Source: Oscillospiraceae bacterium
GTDB lineage: Bacteria > Bacillota > Clostridia > Oscillospirales > Oscillospiraceae
Assembly (NCBI GenBank): GCA_902795045.1
Contig: CADBJU010000003.1
Location: 62,001-126,000, forward strand
Length of the DNA: 64,000 nt
Direction of reading: 5' to 3'
Shown in pieces: positions 1-8,672 of this stretch. The notes under the pieces were generated by a model. The model did no database searches and was not told where the DNA came from. It saw nothing but the letters and a program-made list of their open reading frames with translations. Both the position numbers and the translations under genes were made by a program. Within the stretch, counting starts at the first letter, position 1. Each line of letters opens with the position of its first letter.

Positions 1-2431
1 CCAGATAGCTGTACAGATACCACAGCGGCCCGGCAACCGTTCCGGTGTAAAGGCGCACCGCGAAGTCATACAGGGAGAAGTTTTTGTCCGCCGCGTAAAG
101 GTAAATATAGTTGACAGCAGACGCCGCAAGCAGGATGAGCGCGAAGTGCCGCACACGGCGGGTGAGGATCATGTGCAGGCTCTCCTCCCGCCCCAGCAGC
201 AGCGCGCCGGAGGCCATGAAGAACAGCGGCACGGCGATCTTGTCAAGGATGGAGCAGCAAAGATACACCAGATGCTGCGGCATATCATGCACGTCATTAT
301 ACAGCTCGAAGCCGCTGCCGGTATGGTTCCAGAGCACCAGGAAGATGGCCAGCACCTTCAGGATATCCAGATAGGTCTTCGGGTTTTTCGGTACGGGAAT
401 AAAGCGCGTCACGAAGCGGAGCAGCGGGCCTGTCTTTTCCCTGGACACCTCGGCGGTTTTTTCCTCCGGGGGCAGCTCCGGCTGCTGCTTTTCGGGGTCA
501 AAATCCTCCGGCAGCACCGTGACTGTGTCTCTGCTGCGGTGCTTGATGAAGTCAAGCTGTACCTTCTCCTCCTGCCGCAGGTATTTCCCGTGGTGCGGGT
601 TGTCCGGCGAGGTGCGGGAAACCGCGTACAAAACCCACGCCATGTTCAGCGGGGCCGCGGCGATAAGCGGATAGCCGTATCGGAGCTCCCCGTTGACATG
701 GCTCATCAGCAGGCCGATCACCAGCGAGATGGAGGGCACAAGCCCCAGAAAGGCGAGCTGGGATTTTTTCCGTATGCTGTAGGCCAGCATGATAATCAGC
801 ACCCAGGCATACAGGCCCGTGCCGAGCAGCAGGCGCAGTACCGGCACGTGCAGGCACGTATCCCACAGCTTCGCCACATTCTTGTGCAGCGGCGACACAT
901 AGTCCACGGTCAGGAAATCATCCTCACGGTCGATAGCGACGCAGTAGTCGATTCCGTCAAACCAGGGGTTGAAGTGCTCAAAGGAGCCCATGATCGTCGC
1001 CTTGACAAAGAACATGGGATGGCGGCGGAGCATCCTGCGATAGAGCTGCCAAAAAGCATCCTGCGGCTCTTCGGTATCCTGGAGGATGCTCCTGACGCCG
1101 TCTGCGTTCAGAGGCGTGTAGTCTTCGATGATCTTGTCGTAATCGAGCGTGCTGTCAACGATCGCCTTTTCTTCGACCGTCATCTCGTTCTGATAGTTCC
1201 GGCAGTACAGCGCGACCTGCCGAAACTGCAGGCTGTAGTTTTCGGACGCTCTTTCCGGGGAAATGTTCAGCATGGGGTACAGGAAACCGCTGCTGAACCA
1301 GAACAGGCCCATGAACACCGCCAGCATCGCCAGATACTGGGGCAGGAACGTCCGCCGGTGCCAGAGCGCCACCGTGAGGATGCAAATGACCGCGAGGTAA
1401 AACGTCGCCTTGCGGGTATAGGCCACAAGGATCGCCGTCAGAAAGAGCAGCAGTACATTGCGCCAGCTCTTTTTCCGCTCACGCAGGCATTTGAGATACG
1501 CGCACAGGAACAGCAGGAAGCAGCCGGTATGCAGCACGTCCTTCAGCAGGACCTGGGCCGCGCTCTGCCAGACGGGCAGCACGCCGAAGAAGGCCACCGT
1601 CACCCAGAACCACGCGCGGGATTTGGTGTAGCGGTACACACAGCTCGCCGTGAGTCCCATGGCTGCGGCTGTGATCAGCGCCTGGAACAGTACGCCCAGG
1701 AAGATCCCCTTCGCCTGTCCCTGCATGGCCGAGCCGATCTGGTACAGCACCCCGTAAAAAACGGTGGTAAGCACAGGATGCGATGCCGTGATCGGCTTGA
1801 GGCCGAGCCAGCCCATGATCTGGCAGCGGGTGTCGTTCATGACGCTGCCGGGATAGAAGATGAACAGGATCGGCAGCCACAGCAGCATGATGCAGACGTA
1901 GGCGCCCAAAAACAGCTCGCCGTTGGTGGAGGCAAACTGGTCGTCCGCCCAGATCCGATAGCACGTCCTGCGGTCGAAGGCAAGGTAAATAAGCTCCACG
2001 AGGGTATACAGCAGCACCGCAAAGCCCAGAAGCACCAGGACATTGCCCACGATGCCCGTCGGGAGGAAGATCTCCTTCAGGCCGCTGTGCTCCATGGAGA
2101 GGGAGGCCACCATGTTGAACGCCAGCAGCAGCGAAACCACCATGCTCCCGAGATGCGGCCTGCCGATGAGCTGGAAGGCAAGGCAGTAGAAAACCAGAAG
2201 CACCGCCGCGCTCAGAAGCGTTGCCAGGCCCAGGCTGTCAAACAGCATCAGGCTCCGCTCGCCGGTGTAGTAGAGCTCCGCTTCGGGCGACGAGCGCATG
2301 AAGCAGAACACGCTCACGCTCAGCGCGCTCAGTGCCGTCGCCAGGATCGCCAGCGCCCAGCTGCCGGGCCGCAGCTCCAGATACAGGTCTTTGTTGATTT
2401 GTATTCTCTTGTGAGATCGCTGATTGGACAT
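1..2431 (-). CDS. DUF6020-like membrane protein fused to acyltransferase-3 domain (3' end outside window)
   Basis: The minus-strand frame is open from ATG 2431 through the window edge (810 codons seen), so the C-terminus is missing. Residues 1 to about 600 form a polytopic membrane protein with one long extracytoplasmic segment, resembling the DUF6020/GT-C-like proteins of Clostridia polysaccharide loci. A charged linker follows (about 640-690), then a second membrane module starting YLDILKVLAIFLVLWNH, with the His of the acyltransferase-3 (OafA/WecH) family, and a later LFFMASGALLLGREE segment typical of that family. Likely role: O-acylation or other modification of a lipid-linked or exported glycan. 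It is the last visible gene of the exopolysaccharide operon, 24 bp after the GT4 gene. The acyltransferase call is firm; the DUF6020 call is tentative. Confidence 0.72.
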   Translation of the reverse strand, partial: MSNQRSHKRIQINKDLYLELRPGSWALAILATALSALSVSVFCFMRSSPEAELYYTGERSLMLFDSLGLATLLSAAVLLVFYCLAFQLIGRPHLGSMVVSLLLAFNMVASLSMEHSGLKEIFLPTGIVGNVLVLLGFAVLLYTLVELIYLAFDRRTCYRIWADDQFASTNGELFLGAYVCIMLLWLPILFIFYPGSVMNDTRCQIMGWLGLKPITASHPVLTTVFYGVLYQIGSAMQGQAKGIFLGVLFQALITAAAMGLTASCVYRYTKSRAWFWVTVAFFGVLPVWQSAAQVLLKDVLHTGCFLLFLCAYLKCLRERKKSWRNVLLLFLTAILVAYTRKATFYLAVICILTVALWHRRTFLPQYLAMLAVFMGLFWFSSGFLYPMLNISPERASENYSLQFRQVALYCRNYQNEMTVEEKAIVDSTLDYDKIIEDYTPLNADGVRSILQDTEEPQDAFWQLYRRMLRRHPMFFVKATIMGSFEHFNPWFDGIDYCVAIDREDDFLTVDYVSPLHKNVAKLWDTCLHVPVLRLLLGTGLYAWVLIIMLAYSIRKKSQLAFLGLVPSISLVIGLLMSHVNGELRYGYPLIAAAPLNMAWVLYAVSRTSPDNPHHGKYLRQEEKVQLDFIKHRSRDTVTVLPEDFDPEKQQPELPPEEKTAEVSREKTGPLLRFVTRFIPVPKNPKTYLDILKVLAIFLVLWNHTGSGFELYNDVHDMPQHLVYLCCSILDKIAVPLFFMASGALLLGREESLHMILTRRVRHFALILLAASAVNYIYLYAADKNFSLYDFAVRLYTGTVAGPLWYLYSYL

Positions 2432-2455
2432 CTCACGGTCCTCCGAATTGATTGA

Positions 2456-4744
2456 TTACCCGCGGCAGCGATCGCAGTAGCAGACGAGCTCATAGAGCCT
2501 CGCCGTCAGCGTCGCGGGGTCTGCGTTATGGCGCTCCATGCTTTTGGTCTCCGGGTTGTAGCAGAGCTCCTTCTGCTTTTCCAGAAGCGTAAGAATCTTC
2601 TCCTCTTCCACTTCCCCATGAAACATCAGGTCGATGAAGGGGACCTCGAAGGCGGGAGAGTTGTAGCCGTAGGCGTATTTGTTCATGGTCCCGGGCTTTG
2701 CAATCCCGAGGCGGCGGTTGAGGGTGTCCGCGTCGCTGTCGTAGGCCAGGGCCTTCTGGAAATCCTTGCGGTCAAAGAGCTTGTATGCAGGCTTCAGCGC
2801 CTTGATGTGCGCGTAGCCGAAGAGCTCAAAGAGATGGTAGCCTTCCTCCTGGATGAGGATGTCCACCTTCCGGGGTTTGAAGACCTTCAGGCGCAGGCCC
2901 GCGTATTTCACGTACTGCTTGGCGTAGAGGCTCAAAAAGTCCTTGCGCGGGCGCTTCATGGCCCCAAAGTGGCGGATGAGGCCGCTGGAATGAATACCGA
3001 AGTACTCCTTCCGCAGGCGCTTGAGGTGCGTCTTTGTCTCGCGGCGGATCTGCTCATCCTCGCGGTGGCGCAGAAGCATCAGACCGCTCAGGGCAAACCA
3101 CACCTGGTGGTTGAGGGTATAGTCGTAGTCAAGCTCGGTGCCGTCCGGCTCCACGCGCTTCCAGAAGCCGGTCATCTCGTCAAAGCACTGGGAGCGGAAT
3201 ATGCTTACGGCGCAGTCCAGATATTCCTCACCGCCGAAGGTCTCGTAGGCATAGACCAGCGCCTCGATCACCCATGCCTGGCCGATCAGGCCGTTGAGAT
3301 GGTCGGACGCGCCGCTCTCCACGCAGGCGACGGCTCCGGAGCGGCTCTTTGCCTGCTCGCCCAGCAGATATTGAGCAAAGCGCAGGGCGAGCGTTTTGTA
3401 CCTCTCTTCCCCCGTGGTTTTCCAGAGGTGGGCATAGGTGATCAGCCAGTGGGCGGTGTTGCGCACCGGGGTATCGGTGCAGCCGTAGGGGCCGTTATGG
3501 CCGGGATCGGCGTGGCCGTTTTGCGCAAAGGCGTCATAGTTTGACTCGGCACATTCGGTCAGAAGCTGCTCGATGGCTTTGAGATCGGCGCGCTCGGATG
3601 CAGGGGCTCCGCCGAGCATTTCCCGGAAGGCGCCCACGGTGCTGCGGGCGGTGGTCTTCCAGTTGTGCCGCTCGTCAACGATCTTGCGGATGGCCGCGCG
3701 GTAATCCTCCCGCTGTTCGCTTGTCGTGTCCATGGCTTTGAGCAGGGCGTCCTTCATGGCTTCCGGGTCTTCGGAGGCAAAGAGGATGCCCGCCTTGCCG
3801 TTGTCCGTACCCTCCACGAAGGTGGGCACGTCGCTTGCCACCACGGGCACGCCGTAGGTGTAGGACATGAGCAGCACGCCGCTGCCGTAGATTTTCCGGT
3901 AGGGGAAGAGCAGGAAGTCCGCGTTGCCGATGAGCTTCGGGATCTCCTCCTCGGGCACGCGGGTGTTGTCAAACTCCACACAGTCACCGATGCCGTACTC
4001 CCGGATGAGGGCTGCGTAGTCCGTCGGGTCGAGCTTCGGGTACTGCTCGCCACGGATCACGAAGCGGCAGCGGGCCCGGTCCTTCTCGTCCATCAGGGAG
4101 ATGGCCTTGAGCAGGATGTCCACGCCCTTGTAGGGGCGGATGCGCCCGAAGTTGAGAAAATGCACGCGCTCGTCGTTGTCCCTCGCGTTTTCGTCCACGC
4201 TGTAGGTGGTATAGAGGCCGCGGGGGATGACGCGGATCTTCTCGTCCGGGATGTTGAATTTGTCCTTGAGGTCCTGTTTGGACGCGTCGTTGTGGACGAT
4301 CAGCAGGTCGCAGGCACGGTAAAAGCGCCCGTAGAGCTCGGTGTCGCCGGGGGCGGGCTCGTGGGGCAGGACGTTGTGCACCGTCATGACCAGCAGGCGG
4401 TAGTACTTTCTCGTCTGCTCGTAGAGCTTCATCTCCGCCGAGGCCTTCTTGAAGCTCTGGATGTGCAGCACGTCATAGTGCCCGGTGCGGATCTCGTGCT
4501 CCAGCTCCACGAGGGTGCGTCCGTAGTCCAGGATCGCCGCCGCCTTGCCCTTGCCGCCGTTATAGAAGCGGCGCTTCCAGCAGATGCCGGGCTCCTGTAG
4601 ATTATTGCGCATATCGCAGAAGATGGTCAGGTCGCACTCGTTCTTCATCTCCCGCGCAAGCTCCAGCACGTAGCGGTTGCCGGGAGAATGGTGCTCCACC
4701 ATCAGCACCTTGAGGCGTTCGTTGTTATTCTGAAAATGCTTCAC
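2456..4744 (-). CDS. GT4 glycosyltransferase with C-terminal helical (glycosidase/epimerase-like) domain
   Basis: 762 aa. The N-terminal half (about 10-375) is a GT-B fold glycosyltransferase of family 4: an EHHSPGNRYVLELAREM start, an NFGRIRPYKGVDILLKA donor-site strand, and a late YTYGVPVVASDVPTF segment with the expected C-terminal Rossmann layout. The C-terminal half (about 395-760) is an all-helical region with repeated W/Y-rich helices (WLITYAHLWKTTGEERY, then NGLIGQAWVIEALVYAYE), like an (alpha/alpha)6 barrel of glycosidase or epimerase type. The protein is cytosolic, with no signal peptide. It sits between the flippase and the acyltransferase fusion, so it probably adds or trims a sugar on the repeat unit. 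Sugar specificity cannot be read. Confidence 0.82.
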   Translation of the reverse strand: MKHFQNNNERLKVLMVEHHSPGNRYVLELAREMKNECDLTIFCDMRNNLQEPGICWKRRFYNGGKGKAAAILDYGRTLVELEHEIRTGHYDVLHIQSFKKASAEMKLYEQTRKYYRLLVMTVHNVLPHEPAPGDTELYGRFYRACDLLIVHNDASKQDLKDKFNIPDEKIRVIPRGLYTTYSVDENARDNDERVHFLNFGRIRPYKGVDILLKAISLMDEKDRARCRFVIRGEQYPKLDPTDYAALIREYGIGDCVEFDNTRVPEEEIPKLIGNADFLLFPYRKIYGSGVLLMSYTYGVPVVASDVPTFVEGTDNGKAGILFASEDPEAMKDALLKAMDTTSEQREDYRAAIRKIVDERHNWKTTARSTVGAFREMLGGAPASERADLKAIEQLLTECAESNYDAFAQNGHADPGHNGPYGCTDTPVRNTAHWLITYAHLWKTTGEERYKTLALRFAQYLLGEQAKSRSGAVACVESGASDHLNGLIGQAWVIEALVYAYETFGGEEYLDCAVSIFRSQCFDEMTGFWKRVEPDGTELDYDYTLNHQVWFALSGLMLLRHREDEQIRRETKTHLKRLRKEYFGIHSSGLIRHFGAMKRPRKDFLSLYAKQYVKYAGLRLKVFKPRKVDILIQEEGYHLFELFGYAHIKALKPAYKLFDRKDFQKALAYDSDADTLNRRLGIAKPGTMNKYAYGYNSPAFEVPFIDLMFHGEVEEEKILTLLEKQKELCYNPETKSMERHNADPATLTARLYELVCYCDRCRG

Positions 4745-4774
4745 GATTTTTCCTCCATCCTGCGTGTTGTCGTT

Positions 4775-6313
4775 TTATCGTTTGATAAGCCGCAAAAGGG
4801 TCCGTCTCTGCTCGCCGGTGCAGGCAAGCACCGCATGCAGGACGCTGCCGATCACGCCGCACACCGCGGCGCACAGGATCAGCGCAAGCCAGCCCTGCGG
4901 CATATACAGCTTTGAAAGTCCCCACAAGCATGCCGTGATCACGGCGCAGGAGAGCACATTGCGTGCAATGTCCGGATAAAAGGTGCCCGCCGGCAGCTCC
5001 AGCACGTGGGCCATGTACAGGGGATTTGAGACAAAGTTTATAAAGCTCATGACCGCAACCGTCGTCCAGGCCACGGCATAGACTCCCATGCCGGCGTATT
5101 TAATGAGCACATACATGCCGACGACATTGAAAAGCCCCCCAAGCAGCGTGACATAGCAGGGGAATTTCTGCTTGAGCTTGAGGGTGTAGATATAGTACAG
5201 CGGATGCATCGCCCCGTTGGGGATGCACGTCAGGATCGTCACGACCGTAAGCCTGTAGATAAGCTCCGTATCTTCACCGGGTATCCAGAGCTTGTAGAAG
5301 CTCCGGCCCAGGGCCACAAAGCCCGCAAAGGTGACGTTGGCAAGCAGTCCGGAAACCTTCATGGAGATTCTGAGCTCCCGCAGCAGCTCCTCCTTCCCAT
5401 GCTCGGCATAGGTCTTGAGAAAGCGCGGGATGAAGGCCTGGTCCACCACGGTGTAGAGGCTCTGCACAATGGTGTCCACGGTCTTGGCGATGGCGAGCTG
5501 GCCCATGGCAAGCGACGAGAGCATCTGGTTGCACACCAGCAGGTCAAGCCCGCTGTTGAGGAGATTGCCCACCATGTTGAAGGAGGCCCAGAAGCCCTCC
5601 ATCACCAGCTTTTTCACCGCGGCGAAGGAATAGTACATCCGGGAGGTTTTCAGCACGGGCAAAAGCTTCCTGCTCATCCAGAGATCCGAAAGCGCGATGA
5701 CGAGCGCGGCGCTCAGCGTGCCGAGGCCCACCCACGCGACCTTCGCCGGGAAAAGCACATAGGCCGCGACGAGCACCGCCGCGTTTGCCAGATACGACAG
5801 GACCTTGAAATAGCCCTTCCAGTCCATGCGATCGCACACGTAGCCCGCGCAGCCGAACACGGAGAAGACCGTCGTCACCCAGAAGGCTGTGAACGAGAGG
5901 GCAAACAGAAGCTTGACATCCTGCGCGAGCGCCGGCGGGACGGAGATCACGCGGTCGAGAAACACCGTCAGCAGCAGGGCCAGCCCCAGCAGCGCAAAGC
6001 CCAGGTACACATCGCCCCAGAACACCGACGCATAGTAGACATTGGCCTCACGGATATCCTTCCTGTGATAGCTCAGGCCGATATAGCGCGCCGCGTAGAT
6101 GTTCAGCGCGGTGGTCACGATGGTGGCATACTGAGTAAACTGCTTTGCGAGAGTCACAAAGCCGTAGGCCTCGGTGCCGACGGTCCGGGTGATGTAGGGC
6201 GTCAGGACAAGCGTGATGCCGTAGCTGACCACATAGGCCATGCCGGTGACAAACATCGTGCGGGCCATGTGCAGGACCTTGTTCCGTTTTGCGGTGTTTT
6301 CTTCCGTTGCCAC
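4775..6313 (-). CDS. Polysaccharide flippase, Wzx/MATE-like (oligosaccharide flippase family)
   Basis: About 512 aa with some 14 hydrophobic segments. The opening ARTMFVTGMAYVVSYGI and TLVLTPYITRTVGTEAYG motif are typical of Wzx/PST flippases, which move undecaprenyl-linked repeat units across the membrane. Start choice: an AAGGAG lies directly against ATG 6322 (no spacing) but 9 nt before GTG 6313, so GTG 6313 is preferred. The gene begins just after the Wzy-like gene (stop 6334). Neighbouring polymerase, kinase and glycosyltransferase genes support a role in exopolysaccharide export. Confidence 0.88.
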   Translation of the reverse strand: MATEENTAKRNKVLHMARTMFVTGMAYVVSYGITLVLTPYITRTVGTEAYGFVTLAKQFTQYATIVTTALNIYAARYIGLSYHRKDIREANVYYASVFWGDVYLGFALLGLALLLTVFLDRVISVPPALAQDVKLLFALSFTAFWVTTVFSVFGCAGYVCDRMDWKGYFKVLSYLANAAVLVAAYVLFPAKVAWVGLGTLSAALVIALSDLWMSRKLLPVLKTSRMYYSFAAVKKLVMEGFWASFNMVGNLLNSGLDLLVCNQMLSSLAMGQLAIAKTVDTIVQSLYTVVDQAFIPRFLKTYAEHGKEELLRELRISMKVSGLLANVTFAGFVALGRSFYKLWIPGEDTELIYRLTVVTILTCIPNGAMHPLYYIYTLKLKQKFPCYVTLLGGLFNVVGMYVLIKYAGMGVYAVAWTTVAVMSFINFVSNPLYMAHVLELPAGTFYPDIARNVLSCAVITACLWGLSKLYMPQGWLALILCAAVCGVIGSVLHAVLACTGEQRRTLLRLIKR

Positions 6314-6333
6314 AGGCAGCATCTCCTTGATCG

Positions 6334-7656
6334 TTAAAACGCGTTTTCGGCCTGCTTCTTTGGGGGACGCGCCGTGTTCCTGACGGTCACCAGGGTACGT
6401 CTGCGCGAGCCTGCGGCGTTGCAGCCCACGGCCATGGCCAGAAAGCACGACAGCACCCTGTAGTCGTAGTTGCCTCCCAGGCAGCGCTCCGTCAGGCCGT
6501 TGATGGTCAGGAAGGCCATGATGCCGACACACAGGCGGTACTGGTCGCTCCGCAGGCTGCTCATGTCCCGGAAGGAGTAGATCGTCATAAAGAAAAACGC
6601 CGCCAGGCCCAGCAGTCCCGAATTGAGCCAGGTCTCCATGAGAACGTTGTGCGCGCCGGTGGTGAGCGTGGCCATGAAGGGGTCCTTGCGCATGCTGAAG
6701 CCTGTCTGGAATTTCAGCAGGGCGGTGGGATCACGCCAGAACATGCCGTAGCCGAAGCCGGTCATGGTCCGGTTCGCGGTCATGACCTCGATGACCCTGC
6801 GCCAGATCGGAATGCGTCCGGTGAGGGTGGCGTCCTTCCCCATCGCAACCAGCATATTCTCGAAGTAAGGCATCAGCGCCAGCATGCAGAACAGGAACAC
6901 CACGTTCGCCGAAATGTAGATAAGCCCCAGCGGCAGGCGCTGGTTCGGAAAAACAAAGATGGACAGGACCGCCAGGAGTGCTGTGATATTGGCGCCCATC
7001 GCCTGGCACATGAGCAGCAGCACGATCTGGATGAGCAGCAGGACCCACCAGTGAAGCTCCCTTCTCCGGGACCCCTGCTTTTCGCGCAGCAGCAGCACCG
7101 TCACCACGATGCCGAATACCAGTTCGGTCGCGCAGGCGTTTTTCGTCTCGAACAGGCCGATGAGGGCATGGTTCTGATCTTCCATGTTTGAGTAGGCCTG
7201 GGAGCGAAAGATCACCATAAAAATCAGGGTGAACAGCACAAGGGCTCCTTGGGCGATGCAGATCATCTCCAAAAGCTCCCGGATGCTGTAGCGCTCCTGC
7301 AGCCAGATCACGAACAGCAGCGTCACCACAAGGCGCACGCAGGTGATGATCTGGGCCTTAGCGTCATAAGTGACGAGCATGGAAATGCCAAAGCTTGAAA
7401 ACACATACAGGTACATGACCCAGTATTTTTTGTTCAGATGGATCAGCTCTATATCCTGCCAAGAGTCGCTGCTGGAAAACATCAGCAGCAGGATCTCCAG
7501 CGCGAAGGCGCCGTACTCCAACAGCTTTCCCACCGACTCGCCCATCACGTTTGTCAGGTTCCCGGGGAAGCCCAAGGACACCAGCATACTGCAGATGATG
7601 GCCAGTTCAAAAAAAACCTCAGTCTCGCGCTTTCTCTGGTTGCGCGGATCAGTCAT
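6334..7656 (-). CDS. O-antigen ligase/polymerase-like membrane protein (Wzy family)
   Basis: 440 aa, about 11-12 TM helices. The large loop holds TGRIPIWRRVIEVM followed by TGFGYGMFW and GAHNVLMETWLNSGLLGL. This is the signature arrangement of Wzy_C (O-antigen ligase/polymerase) proteins, with the Arg of GRIPIW and the His of GAHN as likely functional residues. Expected role: polymerisation of flipped repeat units on the outer face of the membrane. It lies between the VanZ gene and the flippase in the exopolysaccharide operon, which fits a Wzx/Wzy-dependent pathway. Confidence 0.85.
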   Translation of the reverse strand: MTDPRNQRKRETEVFFELAIICSMLVSLGFPGNLTNVMGESVGKLLEYGAFALEILLLMFSSSDSWQDIELIHLNKKYWVMYLYVFSSFGISMLVTYDAKAQIITCVRLVVTLLFVIWLQERYSIRELLEMICIAQGALVLFTLIFMVIFRSQAYSNMEDQNHALIGLFETKNACATELVFGIVVTVLLLREKQGSRRRELHWWVLLLIQIVLLLMCQAMGANITALLAVLSIFVFPNQRLPLGLIYISANVVFLFCMLALMPYFENMLVAMGKDATLTGRIPIWRRVIEVMTANRTMTGFGYGMFWRDPTALLKFQTGFSMRKDPFMATLTTGAHNVLMETWLNSGLLGLAAFFFMTIYSFRDMSSLRSDQYRLCVGIMAFLTINGLTERCLGGNYDYRVLSCFLAMAVGCNAAGSRRRTLVTVRNTARPPKKQAENAF

Positions 7657-7715
7657 GTCTTCCCCCTCCCTTCCGTTATGGGCTTTTGCGCCGCGTCAGT
7701 TATTGTCCGCGGGCG

Positions 7716-8420
7716 TTATTCTTCATAAGCCCTCGAGGGCATCGCCCTGCGGATGAGCTTGTACAGCAGCAGTCCCAGAAGCGCGCCCACGGTGTTTGCC
7801 GCAAGATCCTCGAGGTCGCACTGGCCGTTTCGCATGAGAAGCTGCGCCGTCTCGATGATGGTCGTCAGCAGCATGCCCAGCGGCAGCACGGTGCTGACTC
7901 TCGCGAGGCTCGGGTGGATGGCGGCAAAGAGCGCCCCGATCGGCACGAACATCACAATATTCAGCCACAGGTGCTGCAGCGGTTCGAGAGAACGGCGGTT
8001 GACAGCCTCCCGGATGGAATCAAAGCTCAGAAGGATGTCCGTCTGCACCTTCCCGCGGCGGGAGAAAACCGTGATATAGCTGACCATCAGCAGGTAGAGA
8101 AGGAACATCACCAGCGCGGTCTTGTTGCACGCGCGGAAGTTTTTGACGACAAACGAGATAAAGGCATATACGCCAAAAAAAGCCGCCAGGATCAGCAGCG
8201 ACAGGAAGGCAAAGCTCATGCCTCCCATCTGACTGATGATCAGAACCAGCGGCAGTGAAATCAGAAGATAGACCCCCAGCAGCACGACCGCCAGCAGCGG
8301 GATGGAGGCCCGGCTGGCAGCCCGCCTGGCGACCGCCTGGAAGAGATAAAAATACCCGCACATCAGCAGGATCACGATCAGCAGCAGCTGCATGCTGTCA
8401 AAGTTTCCGGTTCGCCACAC
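7716..8420 (-). CDS. VanZ-like membrane protein
   Basis: About 234 aa with several TM helices. The C-terminal half, FVPIGALFAAIHPS then GMLLTTIIETAQLL and DLEDLAANTVGALLG, is the VanZ-like pattern (an acidic residue after TM3, then D-x-x-D/N before TM4). VanZ proteins are associated with glycopeptide tolerance and are common in surface-polysaccharide loci; the molecular role is unsettled. Start choice: AAGGAG sits 10 nt before GTG 8420. An upstream TTG at 8450 lacks good spacing, and an internal ATG at 8393 is the alternative. The gene lies between the small lipoprotein-like gene and the Wzy-like gene. Confidence 0.8.
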   Translation of the reverse strand: MWRTGNFDSMQLLLIVILLMCGYFYLFQAVARRAASRASIPLLAVVLLGVYLLISLPLVLIISQMGGMSFAFLSLLILAAFFGVYAFISFVVKNFRACNKTALVMFLLYLLMVSYITVFSRRGKVQTDILLSFDSIREAVNRRSLEPLQHLWLNIVMFVPIGALFAAIHPSLARVSTVLPLGMLLTTIIETAQLLMRNGQCDLEDLAANTVGALLGLLLYKLIRRAMPSRAYEE

Positions 8421-8468
8421 TTTTTTAGGGCTCCTTTCCGTCAGAATCAATGCCCGGCTGCCTCTCCT

Positions 8469-8672
8469 TCAGGAGAGAGAGGCAGCCGCGCTCTGGGTAT
8501 TCGGGAGAAGCTTCGGGAAACGGAAGATTATATGCGCTTCCGGATCCTGCTGCATGGTCCTTGCGATCTCAACGGGATTGGCGCCGAGCACATAGCCCGC
8601 CACAACGCAACCCGCGCTGAGGACAAGCGCCATCACAAGGATGATCAAAAGAGCGATTCGCAGCTTTTTCAT
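8469..8672 (-). CDS. Small lipoprotein-like peptide co-translated with the Wzz kinase
   Basis: 67 aa: MKKLRIALLIILVMALVLSA then GC, a lipobox-like end to a signal sequence (Ser at -3 is non-ideal). The rest is a short polar tail of about 45 residues. Its ATG overlaps the kinase stop codon by 4 nt (ATGA at 8669-8672), a strong sign of translational coupling. No family was recognised. If not lipidated, it would be a single-pass membrane peptide. The tight coupling suggests it acts with the chain-length kinase. Confidence 0.62.
   Translation of the reverse strand: MKKLRIALLIILVMALVLSAGCVVAGYVLGANPVEIARTMQQDPEAHIIFRFPKLLPNTQSAAASLS

Noticed and set aside
146-2455. A long open frame of 769 codons on the plus strand.
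   Set aside because: It is antisense to the DUF6020/acyltransferase gene. It is rich in Arg/His/Gln, has no family features, and arises from GC-rich third positions.
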